From Syntrophobacterales bacterium (lineage in GTDB: Bacteria > Desulfobacterota > Desulfobaccia > Desulfobaccales > 0-14-0-80-60-11), in NCBI GenBank assembly GCA_023229795.1, contig JALNYP010000027.1, positions 1-48,351 on the forward strand: a stretch of DNA of 48,351 bases. The letters are read 5' to 3'. Below are positions 15,352 through 23,202 of this stretch, piece after piece; positions within the stretch are counted from its first letter, which is position 1; each line of letters begins with the position of its first letter. The position numbers and the translations under genes were made by a program. The notes under the pieces were generated by a model. The model was not told the DNA's origin, made no database searches, and saw only the letters and a program-made list of their open reading frames with translations.

Positions 15352-15534
15352 ATAGGGTTTGCCATAAATTCATTCCACTTGCTGATTTTTAAATCCCCCT
15401 AAATCCCCCTTTTTCAAAGGGGGACTTTTAGAGCAATTCCTTGTAGTTCCCCCCTTTGACAAAGGGGGGGGTAGGGGGGATTTTGGTTTTTTGAGCATGT
15501 GCCCTAACGGAAAAAACTTTTGGCATTCGCTATA
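15351..15534 (-). mobile_element. MITE, family 1, copy A (184 bp)
   Basis: This 184-bp element is repeated almost perfectly, in inverted orientation, at 32006-32189. The termini are TATAGGGTTTGCCA and TGGCATTCGCTATA, giving inverted repeats of consensus TATAGCGWWTGCCA and TA at both ends, as for elements moved by Tc1/mariner or IS630 enzymes. The interior has G/C-run hairpins such as CCCCCTTTTTCAAAGGGGG. It encodes nothing. It lies 90 bp upstream of amrS. Confidence 0.85.
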
Positions 15535-15624
15535 GTATCAATGGTTCTCTGAGCCGAGACACACGCCTTTACATTGCCCGCCGCAGGATATATGGTAAGG
15601 TGGAGTATGCTTTAAGGAGAGCTT

Positions 15625-16638
15625 ATGTACCAGGCCAGGTTTTGGGAGAGTGCGGAAGATCAGAAGGTGCAATGTTTTTTATGCGCCCACCGCTGCAAGA
15701 TCGACCCGGGCAAACGGGGCATCTGCCACGTCCGGGAAAATCAGGACGGCACCCTGTACAGCATGAACTACGGCAAAGTCATGGCCGAAAATATCGACCC
15801 CATTGAAAAAAAGCCCCTGTTCCACTTCCTGCCCGGCACCCGGTCCTATTCCATCGCCACCGTGGGCTGCAACTTCATGTGCCTCCACTGCCAGAACTAC
15901 GACATTTCCCAATATCCCCGCATCCACGGCGGCAAGATCCTGGGAGACGAACGCGACCCGGAAGGCATCGTGGCCTATGCCCTGGGGTCCCATTCGGCCA
16001 GCATCGCCTATACCTACACCGAACCCACCATCTTTATGGAATACGCCCAGGACGTGGCCCGCCTGGCCCGGGACCACGGCCTGCGCAACGTCTTTGTGTC
16101 CAACGGCTTCATGACGGAGGCGTCGGCCGACGCCCTGGCGGAGTTTATCGACGCCGATAATGTGGACTTAAAGAGCATGCGGGACGATTTCTACCGCAAG
16201 GTCTGCAAGGCCCGGCTGCAACCGGTGTTAGACACCATCGCCCGCCTGCACAGCAAAGGGGTCTGGCTGGAAGTCACCACCCTGGTCATCCCCGGGCACA
16301 ACGACTCCGACGCCGAACTCACCGACATCGCCCACTTCATCAAGGGCTTGAGCCCCGCCATCCCCTGGCACGTCACCGCGTTCCACCCCACCTTCAAGAT
16401 GATGGACCGGCCCGCCACCCCGGTGGCGACTCTGCAACGGGCCCGGGAGATCGGCCTCAAGGCCGGGCTGCGCTATGTCTATGTGGGCAATATCCCTGGA
16501 GACAAGGGCGAGAACACGTATTGCTACGCCTGCCAGGAGCTGCTCATCGAGCGCCTGGGGTACACCATCAAGCGCTATCACCTCAAGGATGGGCGCTGTC
16601 CCAAGTGCCAGGCCGAGATCGACGGGATCTGGAAGTAG
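15625..16638 (+). CDS. amrS: AmmeMemoRadiSam system radical SAM enzyme
   Basis: A 337-residue radical SAM protein of the AmrS family, related to pyruvate formate-lyase activases. An N-terminal Cys cluster (CFLCAHRCKIDPGKRGICHV) precedes the radical SAM signature GCNFMCLHCQN (CxxxCxxC for the 4Fe-4S cluster). YTYTEPTIFMEY, an AdoMet-site strand VDLKSM and a C-terminal zinc-like site (CYACQ...CPKCQAEI) follow. The physiological reaction of AmrS is not settled; it usually partners AmmeMemoRadiSam proteins A and B, which are not visible in this window. TAAGGAGAGCTT precedes the ATG. The cobO gene converges on it 7 bases downstream. Confidence 0.92.
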   Translation: MYQARFWESAEDQKVQCFLCAHRCKIDPGKRGICHVRENQDGTLYSMNYGKVMAENIDPIEKKPLFHFLPGTRSYSIATVGCNFMCLHCQNYDISQYPRIHGGKILGDERDPEGIVAYALGSHSASIAYTYTEPTIFMEYAQDVARLARDHGLRNVFVSNGFMTEASADALAEFIDADNVDLKSMRDDFYRKVCKARLQPVLDTIARLHSKGVWLEVTTLVIPGHNDSDAELTDIAHFIKGLSPAIPWHVTAFHPTFKMMDRPATPVATLQRAREIGLKAGLRYVYVGNIPGDKGENTYCYACQELLIERLGYTIKRYHLKDGRCPKCQAEIDGIWK

Positions 16639-16645
16639 GCTGCGG

Positions 16646-17185
16646 CTACCATTCGATGCCGCAACGGGCCGGCACCCCTGCCTCGTAGTAGTGCTTGATC
16701 GGCCGCATTTCCGTGACCAGGTCCGCCAGTTCCATGAGTTCCGGGGGGGCCTGACGGCCGGTCAGGACCATTTCGACCCACTGCGGCCGGTCGCGCAAGA
16801 CCTGCAATACTTCTTCTTTGGGTAAGAGGTTGAAGGACAGGGCCAGGTTGATCTCATCCAGAATCACCAGGTCGTGCGCTCCGGCCAGGATCACCTGCCG
16901 GGCCAGGTCCCAGGCCTCATGGATGAGGGCCAGGTCTTCCGGGGCCGGGGCCCTGAGATTGACCAGGCCGGGGCGGCCGAAGGGGCGCAGGGTCATCTCC
17001 GGGGCCAGCCGGGTGGCGGCCACTCGGGCCTCACCGGTCTCCCAGCCCTTCATAAACTGCACCATGTACACCTGAAAGCCGTGCCCCACGGCCCTTAAGG
17101 CCAGCCCCAGGGCGCAGGTGGTCTTGCCTTTGCCGTCGCCGGTGTACACCTGGATGCGCCCTTGGGTCAATCGCGTTTCAGCCAT
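16646..17185 (-). CDS. cobO: Corrinoid (cob(I)yrinic acid a,c-diamide) adenosyltransferase
   Basis: A 179-residue CobO/BtuR-type enzyme that transfers the adenosyl group of ATP to the corrinoid cobalt. Visible are the P-loop YTGDGKGKTTCALG near residue 13, VYMVQFMKGWETGE, the Walker B-like LVILDEINLA and VLTGRQAPPEL, all family hallmarks. The start at 17185 (MAETRL) is chosen over 17203 because GGGAAGGG is well spaced before it. It lies 58 bases downstream of the acyl-CoA dehydrogenase on the same strand and close to cobUTS on the other, and supplies adenosylcobalamin for enzymes such as NrdJ at 34.7 kb. It is cytoplasmic. Confidence 0.95.
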   Translation of the reverse strand: MAETRLTQGRIQVYTGDGKGKTTCALGLALRAVGHGFQVYMVQFMKGWETGEARVAATRLAPEMTLRPFGRPGLVNLRAPAPEDLALIHEAWDLARQVILAGAHDLVILDEINLALSFNLLPKEEVLQVLRDRPQWVEMVLTGRQAPPELMELADLVTEMRPIKHYYEAGVPARCGIEW

Positions 17186-17243
17186 GCTGTTCCCTTCCCA
17201 CACGATTTGTCAGTAAACCAATAAACTGGCTACCGGCAACTGT

Positions 17244-18386
17244 TCACCCCCGCAGCAGCTCCCGGGCGATGATCAGGCGCATGATTTCGTTGGTGCCTTC
17301 GTAAATCTGGCCGGCCTTGGCGTCCCGGAAGTAGCGTTCCAGCGGATATTCGGTGAGATACCCGTAGCCCCCCAGGATTTGCACCCCTTCGGTGGCCGCG
17401 GCCATGGCCGTATCGGTGGCGAACTTTTTCGCCATGGCGGCGGCCTGGCTGTAAGGCCGGAGCTGGTCTTTGAGCCAGGCGGCCTTGAGGGTCAGCAGCG
17501 CCGCAGCTTCGAGGCCGGTGGCCATATCCGCCAGCTTCCATTGGGTGGCCTGGAAATCGGTGACGGCCTGGCCGAACTGACGGCGCTGCCTGGCATAAGC
17601 CAGGGCTTCGGCCAGCACCGCCCGGCCCAGGCCCACGGCAATGGCCGCGGAGCCCACCCGGGCCGCATCCAGGGCGGTGAGCATCACCTTGAGCCCCTGG
17701 TTCGCTTCTCCCAGGAGGCTGATCCCGGGCAGGCGGGCCTGATCAAAATAGAGCGGCACCGAGACCGCAGCCCTCAGGCCCAGTTTGTCTTCCCGGCTGC
17801 CCCAGGTGATCTCCGGGGTGGCGGAGATATCCACCACCAGGGCGCTGATGCCCTTGGCACCTCGCTCCGGGTCGGTGACCGCGGCCACGAGGGCGAAGCG
17901 CGCCTCGCTGCCCGAAGTGACAAAGTTCTTTTGCCCGGTGAGCACCCAACCGTCCGCTTCCCGGCGGGCCGAGGTCTTCATCCCCGCCGGGTCCGAGCCC
18001 GCCTCCGGTTCGGTAAGGGCAAAACAGGCGTACACCTCCCCCTGGGCCACCCGCGGCAGCCAGGCCTGCTTCTGGTCGACGGTGCCGAACCGGGCCACCG
18101 TGCCGCCGAATAGAGAGTGGTTCAGGTGGAGGATCAGGGCGGAGGCCGGGCAGGCCTGGGCCAGCTCCATCTGAGCCAGGACGTAGGCGACGTAATTCAG
18201 GCCCCGGCCGCCGTATTCCCGGGGGAGAGCCAGGCCGAACATGCCTGCTTCGGCCCAGGGTTGCAGAATTTCCCGAGGGAACGCGGCTTCCCGATCATAA
18301 CGGGCGGCCAGGAGTTTGACTTCCTGGGCCAGCCCTCGTGCCTTTTCCTGGACCGCCTGCTGCTCAGGTGATAAAGTAAAATCCAT
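17244..18386 (-). CDS. Acyl-CoA dehydrogenase
   Basis: A 380-residue FAD-dependent acyl-CoA dehydrogenase, the normal family length. Motifs include CFALTEPEAGSDP and DGWVLTGQKNFVTSG in the middle beta domain, and RRQFGQAVTDFQATQWKLAD and GGYGYLTEYPLERYFRDAK in the C-terminal helices. The catalytic Glu is in IYEGTNEIMR. It oxidises acyl-CoA to enoyl-CoA and passes electrons to an electron-transfer flavoprotein; chain-length or branched-chain specificity cannot be read off. AAGGGGG precedes the ATG. No etfAB or other beta-oxidation genes are adjacent. It could share a transcript with cobO. Confidence 0.95.
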   Translation of the reverse strand: MDFTLSPEQQAVQEKARGLAQEVKLLAARYDREAAFPREILQPWAEAGMFGLALPREYGGRGLNYVAYVLAQMELAQACPASALILHLNHSLFGGTVARFGTVDQKQAWLPRVAQGEVYACFALTEPEAGSDPAGMKTSARREADGWVLTGQKNFVTSGSEARFALVAAVTDPERGAKGISALVVDISATPEITWGSREDKLGLRAAVSVPLYFDQARLPGISLLGEANQGLKVMLTALDAARVGSAAIAVGLGRAVLAEALAYARQRRQFGQAVTDFQATQWKLADMATGLEAAALLTLKAAWLKDQLRPYSQAAAMAKKFATDTAMAAATEGVQILGGYGYLTEYPLERYFRDAKAGQIYEGTNEIMRLIIARELLRG

Positions 18387-18532
18387 CCTGGACCCCCTTA
18401 GCCGATCTCACACCTGACGGTTATCATTTCAGATTTGCCGGCCAGGGTCAAGCCGGGTTTGGGCCATTAATTTGATCCCCGCGACTTGGCAGGTCGAGAC
18501 AATTAAGTTAAATTTTAGGGTCAGTCAGAACG

Positions 18533-18561
18533 GGTGCTGGAACTGCAGCGGGCAGCACCCT
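18533..18561. other. Hairpin in the cobU leader
   Basis: GGGTGCTG (18533-18540) pairs with CAGCACCC (18554-18561). There is no T tract. It is the only clear structure in the 220-bp divergent region between the acyl-CoA dehydrogenase and cobU, and does not match a cobalamin riboswitch. Confidence 0.4.
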
Positions 18562-18606
18562 TCCTATGAGCAAGCCGGGCGTGGTGGAGGCGCCGAGGAT
18601 CGGGAT

Positions 18607-19170
18607 ATGGAGACCTTACCGGCACAATTTCGCGTGGCCCTGATATTGGGAGGGGCCCGGAGCGGCAAAAGCCGCTACGGTCTGGGGCTGGCTGCGCCCT
18701 TCCCGGCTCCCCGCCTGTTCGTGGCCACCTGCGAGCCCCGGGACGACGAAATGGAGGCCCGCATCGCGGCCCACCAGCGGGAACGGGGCTCCGAATGGAT
18801 CAGCCGCGAGGTGCCCCTGGAACTGGCGGCCACTATTGACGCGGCCCAGGACGACTATGGAGTCATTCTGGTGGACTGCCTCACCATGTGGGTGACCAAC
18901 CTGATGACGTGGCCAGACGCGGACAAGGGCAGGATTCAGTCGGCCGGCGAGCGCCTGGCGGAGACCTTGACCCGGACCACTACCCCGACCATCCTCATCA
19001 GCAACGAGGTGGGCTGGGGCATCGTGCCGGACAACCCCCTGGGCCGGGAGTTCCGGGATCAGGCCGGCTGGCTGCACCAGCGCCTGGCGCGGGTCGCCGA
19101 CCTGGTGGTCCTGGTGGTGGCGGGAGTGCCTCTGCTCGTCAAGGCGGATTTTCTCTCCGGCCGCCCCTGA
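18607..19170 (+). CDS. cobU: Adenosylcobinamide kinase / guanylyltransferase
   Basis: A 187-residue CobU. It phosphorylates adenosylcobinamide and transfers GMP to give adenosylcobinamide-GDP. Motifs are the P-loop LGGARSGKS near residue 12, CEPRDDEMEARIAAHQRER including the family's guanylylation-site His region, VDCLTMWVTNL, and NEVGWGIVPDNPLGREFRD near the C-terminus. The frame is open to 18472, but homology begins at the ATG at 18607, preceded by GAGGATCGG. It is the first of three plus-strand genes (cobU, cobT, cobS) for nucleotide-loop assembly. Confidence 0.95.
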   Translation: METLPAQFRVALILGGARSGKSRYGLGLAAPFPAPRLFVATCEPRDDEMEARIAAHQRERGSEWISREVPLELAATIDAAQDDYGVILVDCLTMWVTNLMTWPDADKGRIQSAGERLAETLTRTTTPTILISNEVGWGIVPDNPLGREFRDQAGWLHQRLARVADLVVLVVAGVPLLVKADFLSGRP

Positions 19171-19253
19171 GGTACAGCTTATATAAGGGATTTTGATTTT
19201 CACGGTTAATACTGACTGCTGATAGCTATCCTGCAAATTGAGGTTGCCTTACC

Positions 19254-20315
19254 ATGATGACGGAATTATCCCAGATTATCTCCCAGATTGAACCCCTCGA
19301 TCCGACCTGGCTGGAAACGGCCCAGGCCCGCCTGGACTCCCTGACCAAACCCCGGGGCAGTTTGGGGCGGCTGGAGGAATTGGCCGCCCGCTACGTGGCT
19401 ATCCGCCGGGAGGAGATGCCTCCCCTGGACAAGAAACGGGTGGTGGTCTTTGCCGCGGATCACGGGGTGGTGGCCGAAGGGGTCAGCGCCTATCCCCAGG
19501 AAGTCACCTTTCAGATGGTCTATAATTTTCTCCAGGGGGGCGCCGGCATCAACGTCCTGGGCAGGCACACCGGGGCCCAAGTGGAGGTGGTGGATATCGG
19601 GGTCAACCACGACTTCGGTTCCGTCCCGGGACTCATCTCCCGGAAGGTGGCCTACGGCTCCCGCAATATGGCCCAGGAACCGGCTCTCACCCGGGAGGAA
19701 GCTCTGCGGGCTCTTCTGGTGGGGGTGGAAATGGCCGAAGAGGCCCTGGCCAGCGGGGTGGACGCCCTGGCGGCCGGAGACATGGGCATCGGCAACACCA
19801 CCCCCGCCGCGGCCCTGGCCTCGGTCTTCACCGGGCGGCCGGTGGGCGCGGTCACCGGCCGGGGCACCGGCATCGAGGACCAGGTCTGGCAACACAAGTT
19901 GGCGGTGATCAACCGGGCCCTGGCCTTGCACCGACCCACCGCGGAGGACCCCGTGGGGGCCCTGGCCGGGGTGGGCGGCCTGGAAATTGCCGGCATCGCC
20001 GGGCTCATCCTGGGAGCCGCCGCGGCCCGGCGGCCTCTGCTGCTGGACGGCTTCATCGCCACCGCCGGGGCGCTGGTGGCTAAGGCCCTGGCCCCGGCCA
20101 GCGTCGATTACCTCATTGCGGCCCACCGCTCCGTGGAGCCGGGGCACCAGATCATGCTGGATTCTCTGGAACTCAAACCGCTCTTGAACCTGCAGATGCG
20201 CCTGGGGGAAGGCACCGGCGCGGCCCTGGGGCTGTCCCTGCTGGAGGCCGGCGTCAGGATTTACCGCGACATGGCTACCTTCGGGGAGGCCGGGGTGGCC
20301 GAGCAGGGAGAATGA
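19254..20315 (+). CDS. cobT: Nicotinate-nucleotide-dimethylbenzimidazole phosphoribosyltransferase
   Basis: A 353-residue CobT, the usual length. It makes alpha-ribazole phosphate from nicotinate mononucleotide and the lower-ligand base. Characteristic segments are LTKPRGSLGRLEELA, FAADHGVVAEGVSAYPQ, GDMGIGNTTPAAALA, TGRGTGIEDQVWQHK and the C-terminal LGEGTGAALGLSLLEAG that carries the catalytic Glu. Tandem ATGs at 19254 and 19257 are both possible starts. It overlaps cobS by 4 bases (ATGA), so the two are translationally coupled. Confidence 0.96.
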   Translation: MMTELSQIISQIEPLDPTWLETAQARLDSLTKPRGSLGRLEELAARYVAIRREEMPPLDKKRVVVFAADHGVVAEGVSAYPQEVTFQMVYNFLQGGAGINVLGRHTGAQVEVVDIGVNHDFGSVPGLISRKVAYGSRNMAQEPALTREEALRALLVGVEMAEEALASGVDALAAGDMGIGNTTPAAALASVFTGRPVGAVTGRGTGIEDQVWQHKLAVINRALALHRPTAEDPVGALAGVGGLEIAGIAGLILGAAAARRPLLLDGFIATAGALVAKALAPASVDYLIAAHRSVEPGHQIMLDSLELKPLLNLQMRLGEGTGAALGLSLLEAGVRIYRDMATFGEAGVAEQGE

Positions 20316-21052
20316 ACACCCTGCCCCTGGCTCTCACCTTTCTTACCAAGCTGCCGTGGCCCTGGCGGGGTCCGGCGGAGAACCGGGACCTGGCCCGCTC
20401 CATGTTCTGGTTCCCCTGGGTCGGGGCCCTGCTGGGACTGATTTTCTGGGGGGCGTGGGCCGGGCTGCACCGCGTCCTGCCCATGCCTGCCGCCGCGGCC
20501 CTGCTCCTGACCCTCACGGTCTGGCTCACCGGCGGCCTCCATCTGGACGGCCTGGCCGACACCGCGGACGGCTTAGGCGGGGGCCATGCCCCGGCGGATC
20601 GCCTCCGGATCATGAAGGACTCCCGGGTGGGGGCCTTCGGGGTGATCAGCCTCATCCTGATCTTGCTGCTGAAGTTCTCTCTTTTTCTCTCCCTGGCCGG
20701 GGCCGGCGCCGGCGACCGGGTCCTCCTCCTCTATCCCATCATCAGCCGCTGGGCCATGGTGCTCTTGGCTTATCTGTCGCCCTATGCCCGGCCGGAAGGC
20801 GGCCTGGGCCAGGCCATGACCCTGGGGGTGAGCCGCCGGGTCCTGGCCGGGGCCAGCCTCAGCGCCGGGGTCTTGGCCGTGCTGATCCTGGGCGGGCCGG
20901 GCCTGGGGCTCCTGGCCGCGGCCGCCGGGCTGGTCTGGCTAGGAAGCCTCTATTTTCAGAAGAGCCTGGGAGGCATTACCGGCGATATCCTCGGCGCGAC
21001 CAACGAAATTATCGAAGTCCTGGTCCTGGCCGGGGCGCTGCTCCTCCGGTAG
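20312..21052 (+). CDS. cobS: Adenosylcobinamide-GDP ribazoletransferase (cobalamin synthase)
   Basis: A 246-residue integral membrane protein with about six hydrophobic helices. It joins adenosylcobinamide-GDP to alpha-ribazole (phosphate), the last assembly step. Family motifs are FLTKLPWPW near the N-terminus and GGLHLDGLADTADGLGGG followed by RIMKDSRVGAFGV, the metal- and substrate-binding loop. GGITGDILGATNEI lies near the C-terminus. The start codon overlaps the cobT stop region. With cobO and cobU this gives the adenosylation and loop-assembly steps; corrin-ring genes are not in the window. Confidence 0.96.
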   Translation: MNTLPLALTFLTKLPWPWRGPAENRDLARSMFWFPWVGALLGLIFWGAWAGLHRVLPMPAAAALLLTLTVWLTGGLHLDGLADTADGLGGGHAPADRLRIMKDSRVGAFGVISLILILLLKFSLFLSLAGAGAGDRVLLLYPIISRWAMVLLAYLSPYARPEGGLGQAMTLGVSRRVLAGASLSAGVLAVLILGGPGLGLLAAAAGLVWLGSLYFQKSLGGITGDILGATNEIIEVLVLAGALLLR

Positions 21053-21072
21053 GGCCTGCCCCCTTATACCGA

Positions 21073-21165
21073 TTCGAGACCGCTGCGAAAGTCCCCTTAC
21101 ACGTCGTTCTGAGCGGAGCGATCGCAGAATCTAGATCCTTCGCTGCGTTCAGGATGACAGAATAG
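21073..21165 (+). repeat. Dispersed CATTCTGAG-type repeat
   Basis: Contains GCGAAAGTCCCC, GTTCTGAGCGGAGCGATCG, CAGAATCT and CTTCGCTGCGTTCAGGATGA in order. An inverted relative covers about 24119-24182, including the reverse complement of GCGAAAGTCCCCT. A partial copy lies at 711-786. It is non-coding. Confidence 0.6.
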
Positions 21166-21199
21166 CTTTTACTCAGAGGTTCTCAATTCCCAATCACAT

Positions 21200-21250
21200 G
21201 GTGGCCAGGCGTCTCACCCGGGCAGGCGCGTGCTTTCGCCTGCGGCTACC
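21200..21250 (+). repeat. GGTGGC...GCGGCTACC hairpin repeat
   Basis: About 51 bp, beginning GGTGGCCAGGCGTCTC and ending CGCCTGCGGCTACC. It closely matches 43287-43338 and, inverted and shorter, 2847-2868. The ends are mutually complementary (GGTGGC/GGCTACC). It is a dispersed non-coding element. Confidence 0.6.
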
Positions 21251-21354
21251 AAACCCGGTTTTACGCACTTGCCCGCGCCGGATTTTCCCGATTCCGGTGT
21301 TTGTTATCATAGAAGCCTGCATTCCCCATCACCCGGTCTCAGGAGGACGGCGCC

Positions 21355-22635
21355 ATGTCCGACGACAGGTCCCTGGCCAAGAGGCTCGCCGCTGCCGGCG
21401 GCATCCTCTTTTTCTTTATCATGGCCTTTGAAGTCATGATCATGATCAGTCCCTTCGCCTTTTTCTTCTATTCCGTGTTCAGCCCGGTCTTCAACTTCCT
21501 GGGGGCCCACACCGCCACCCGCTGGACCACCATGTTCTTCCTGCCCCACATGATCCTGCCCCCCACCGTGTTTTTGAAGTCCGTGCGGGTGGCCGGGTCG
21601 GTGCTCTTCCTCCTGGGGCTGGCCACCTTTACCGTCTGCGCCCTCCAGGTTTACCTGGGCAAAATCTTTAAGTGGGGCATCGCCGACAAAGGCATTTACC
21701 GCTATATCCGCCATCCCCAATACCTGGCCCTGGGCCTCTGGGGGCTCGGCATGGCCATCCTCTGGCCCCGCTTCATCGTGCTGGCTACCCTCTCGTTGAT
21801 GTTCATCCTCTACTATTTTCTGGCCAAAGATGAAGAGCGGCGCATGGTGGGCCTGTACGGCGACTCCTACCGGGCCTACCAGGCGGCCACCGGCATGTTC
21901 CTGCCCCGGGCCCTGGAGGCCCCCTTCACGGCCCTGGGAGACCGCCTCTTCCCCAGCCCCGCGGTCAAATACCTGGCCATCCCGGTGCTCATCGTCATCC
22001 TGGTCATGGGCAGCGGCGCGGCCCTGCGGGAGATCACCCTGACCTCGCTGCCCCTGGCGGTCCGGGCCAACCTCACCCTGGTGCCCATTCTTCCCGAGGA
22101 TGCCGGCCTGGAAGCCCAAGCTCTGACCGGGATTTTGGCGGGCGCGGCCGACGGCCAGGTCCCTTTCCTTCAGGCCGATAAGGCCTATCTGGGCTATGTC
22201 ATGCCCGCGGACTATATCATGCAGGGCATGATCGCGGACACCGGCGGCCGCTCGCACCTCTTTAAACAGCACCACACCGTGGCGTTGATCAGCGACTGGG
22301 TCTTCCATCCCTTTGCCCACCTGCGGCGGCCGGCCGCAACCCACATGGCGGCCATGCACGGCGCGGACCCCGCGGTGGCCCGGCGGCATCATTGCCCGGT
22401 GGGGGTGAACAACGCCGGCCAGGACTGCGACACCTGCACCATCCGGCGGGTGATCCTGGTGGAAGTGACCCCGGCCAAGGGCGCCTCTGTGACGGGAGAG
22501 AATCTCCTGGCCGGTAATGTGAGCCGCACCCCGGTGGGCTTCATCGATCTGGACACCACAGACGGGCGCATCATCAAAGCTAAACCCGTGGCCCGGGCCC
22601 ACGCCTGGAAGGATGTGCCCACCCCGGAGATTTGA
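21355..22635 (+). CDS. ICMT/PEMT-like membrane methyltransferase with unknown C-terminal domain
   Basis: A 426-residue protein. Residues 1-210 carry five or six hydrophobic helices and the isoprenylcysteine/phospholipid methyltransferase signature (GIYRYIRHPQYLALGLW, then DEERRMVGLYGDSYRAYQ), which binds S-adenosylmethionine. After another helix (VIPVLIVILVMGSG region, about 205-225) comes a soluble domain of about 200 residues with QHHTVALISDWVFHPFAH, ATHMAAMHG, RRHHCPVG and CDTCTIRRV. Its many His and two clustered Cys suggest metal binding, but I do not recognise the family. AGGAGGACGG precedes the ATG. The substrate is unknown. Confidence 0.75.
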   Translation: MSDDRSLAKRLAAAGGILFFFIMAFEVMIMISPFAFFFYSVFSPVFNFLGAHTATRWTTMFFLPHMILPPTVFLKSVRVAGSVLFLLGLATFTVCALQVYLGKIFKWGIADKGIYRYIRHPQYLALGLWGLGMAILWPRFIVLATLSLMFILYYFLAKDEERRMVGLYGDSYRAYQAATGMFLPRALEAPFTALGDRLFPSPAVKYLAIPVLIVILVMGSGAALREITLTSLPLAVRANLTLVPILPEDAGLEAQALTGILAGAADGQVPFLQADKAYLGYVMPADYIMQGMIADTGGRSHLFKQHHTVALISDWVFHPFAHLRRPAATHMAAMHGADPAVARRHHCPVGVNNAGQDCDTCTIRRVILVEVTPAKGASVTGENLLAGNVSRTPVGFIDLDTTDGRIIKAKPVARAHAWKDVPTPEI

Positions 22636-22887
22636 GGGGCGAGCGGCGGCTTGACTGTCTTGCTTCACCTCAATCAATAAATTTATGGCCTCGGGGCGGC
22701 CCACGGGTTCGCCCCGGGTACTTTTTCGTAGCCCTTGAGACAATCTGCCTCTGGCTCCAGGCTCTCTCGGCCCCGGCCTGAAGCTCGGGGAGTGACCCGC
22801 AGCAGGGCGTCATTCTTTAGCAAACAAATCGTAGGCGGTCTTTTTGAGGAACGCTCTATCCTTGCCAAACCTGAGCCTGAAGTGTTC
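22636..22887. other. Non-coding region with a possible gene remnant
   Basis: On the minus strand, directly after the stop of the small membrane gene, the same frame continues as EHFRLRFGKDRAFLKKTAYD and ends LFAKE-stop near 22820. It has no start codon. It reads like the C-terminus of a real protein and may be a remnant. The rest shows nothing. Confidence 0.35.
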
Positions 22888-23106
22888 CTATTTCAACGGA
22901 ACGCCTTCGAATAATAAAGCTATTAATAAAATGCCGGCAGCACTTAAGAGAAAATAACCCCATATTCTTAAGCTCCTGCTCACTTTATTGGCAGCAAATT
23001 CTCCATATTTCCTTTCCAGGTTGGCATAATACTTCTTACTTTTGGCAAGAAATAAACATATTATGCCTATCAGGATAGAAGCCAAGGCGAATAAATAATT
23101 AAACAT
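22888..23106 (-). CDS. Small two-helix membrane protein (72 aa)
   Basis: A 72-residue protein starting MFNYLFALASILIGIICLFL, with a second hydrophobic helix IWGYFLLSAAGILLIALLF near the C-terminus and a charged loop (KSKKYYANLERKYGEFAANK) between them. The start at 23106 is chosen over 23139 because GGGGGGAAA is spaced correctly before it. It is more AT-rich than neighbouring genes and has the same orientation as the amidase upstream. Its function is unknown. Confidence 0.65.
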   Translation of the reverse strand: MFNYLFALASILIGIICLFLAKSKKYYANLERKYGEFAANKVSRSLRIWGYFLLSAAGILLIALLFEGVPLK

Positions 23107-23202
23107 TAATTTCCCCCCGAAATTATCGGTAACCTTCATACATCTATTTAAAGTCGGAGTTCAAAGTATCATTTGTCGAAGTAACGTGTAGGGTGGGAAA
23201 GC

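Noticed and set aside
15361..15480. CRISPR-like repeated C/G runs
   Set aside because: The runs are internal hairpins of a MITE, without regular spacing or spacers; no cas genes occur in the window.
18387..18606. Possible cobalamin riboswitch before cobU (minus strand reads GGTGCTGCCCGCTGCAGTT)
   Set aside because: It resembles one conserved strand on the wrong strand for cobU, and the essential GCCACTG and AGCCAGGAGACC-like blocks are missing on both strands.
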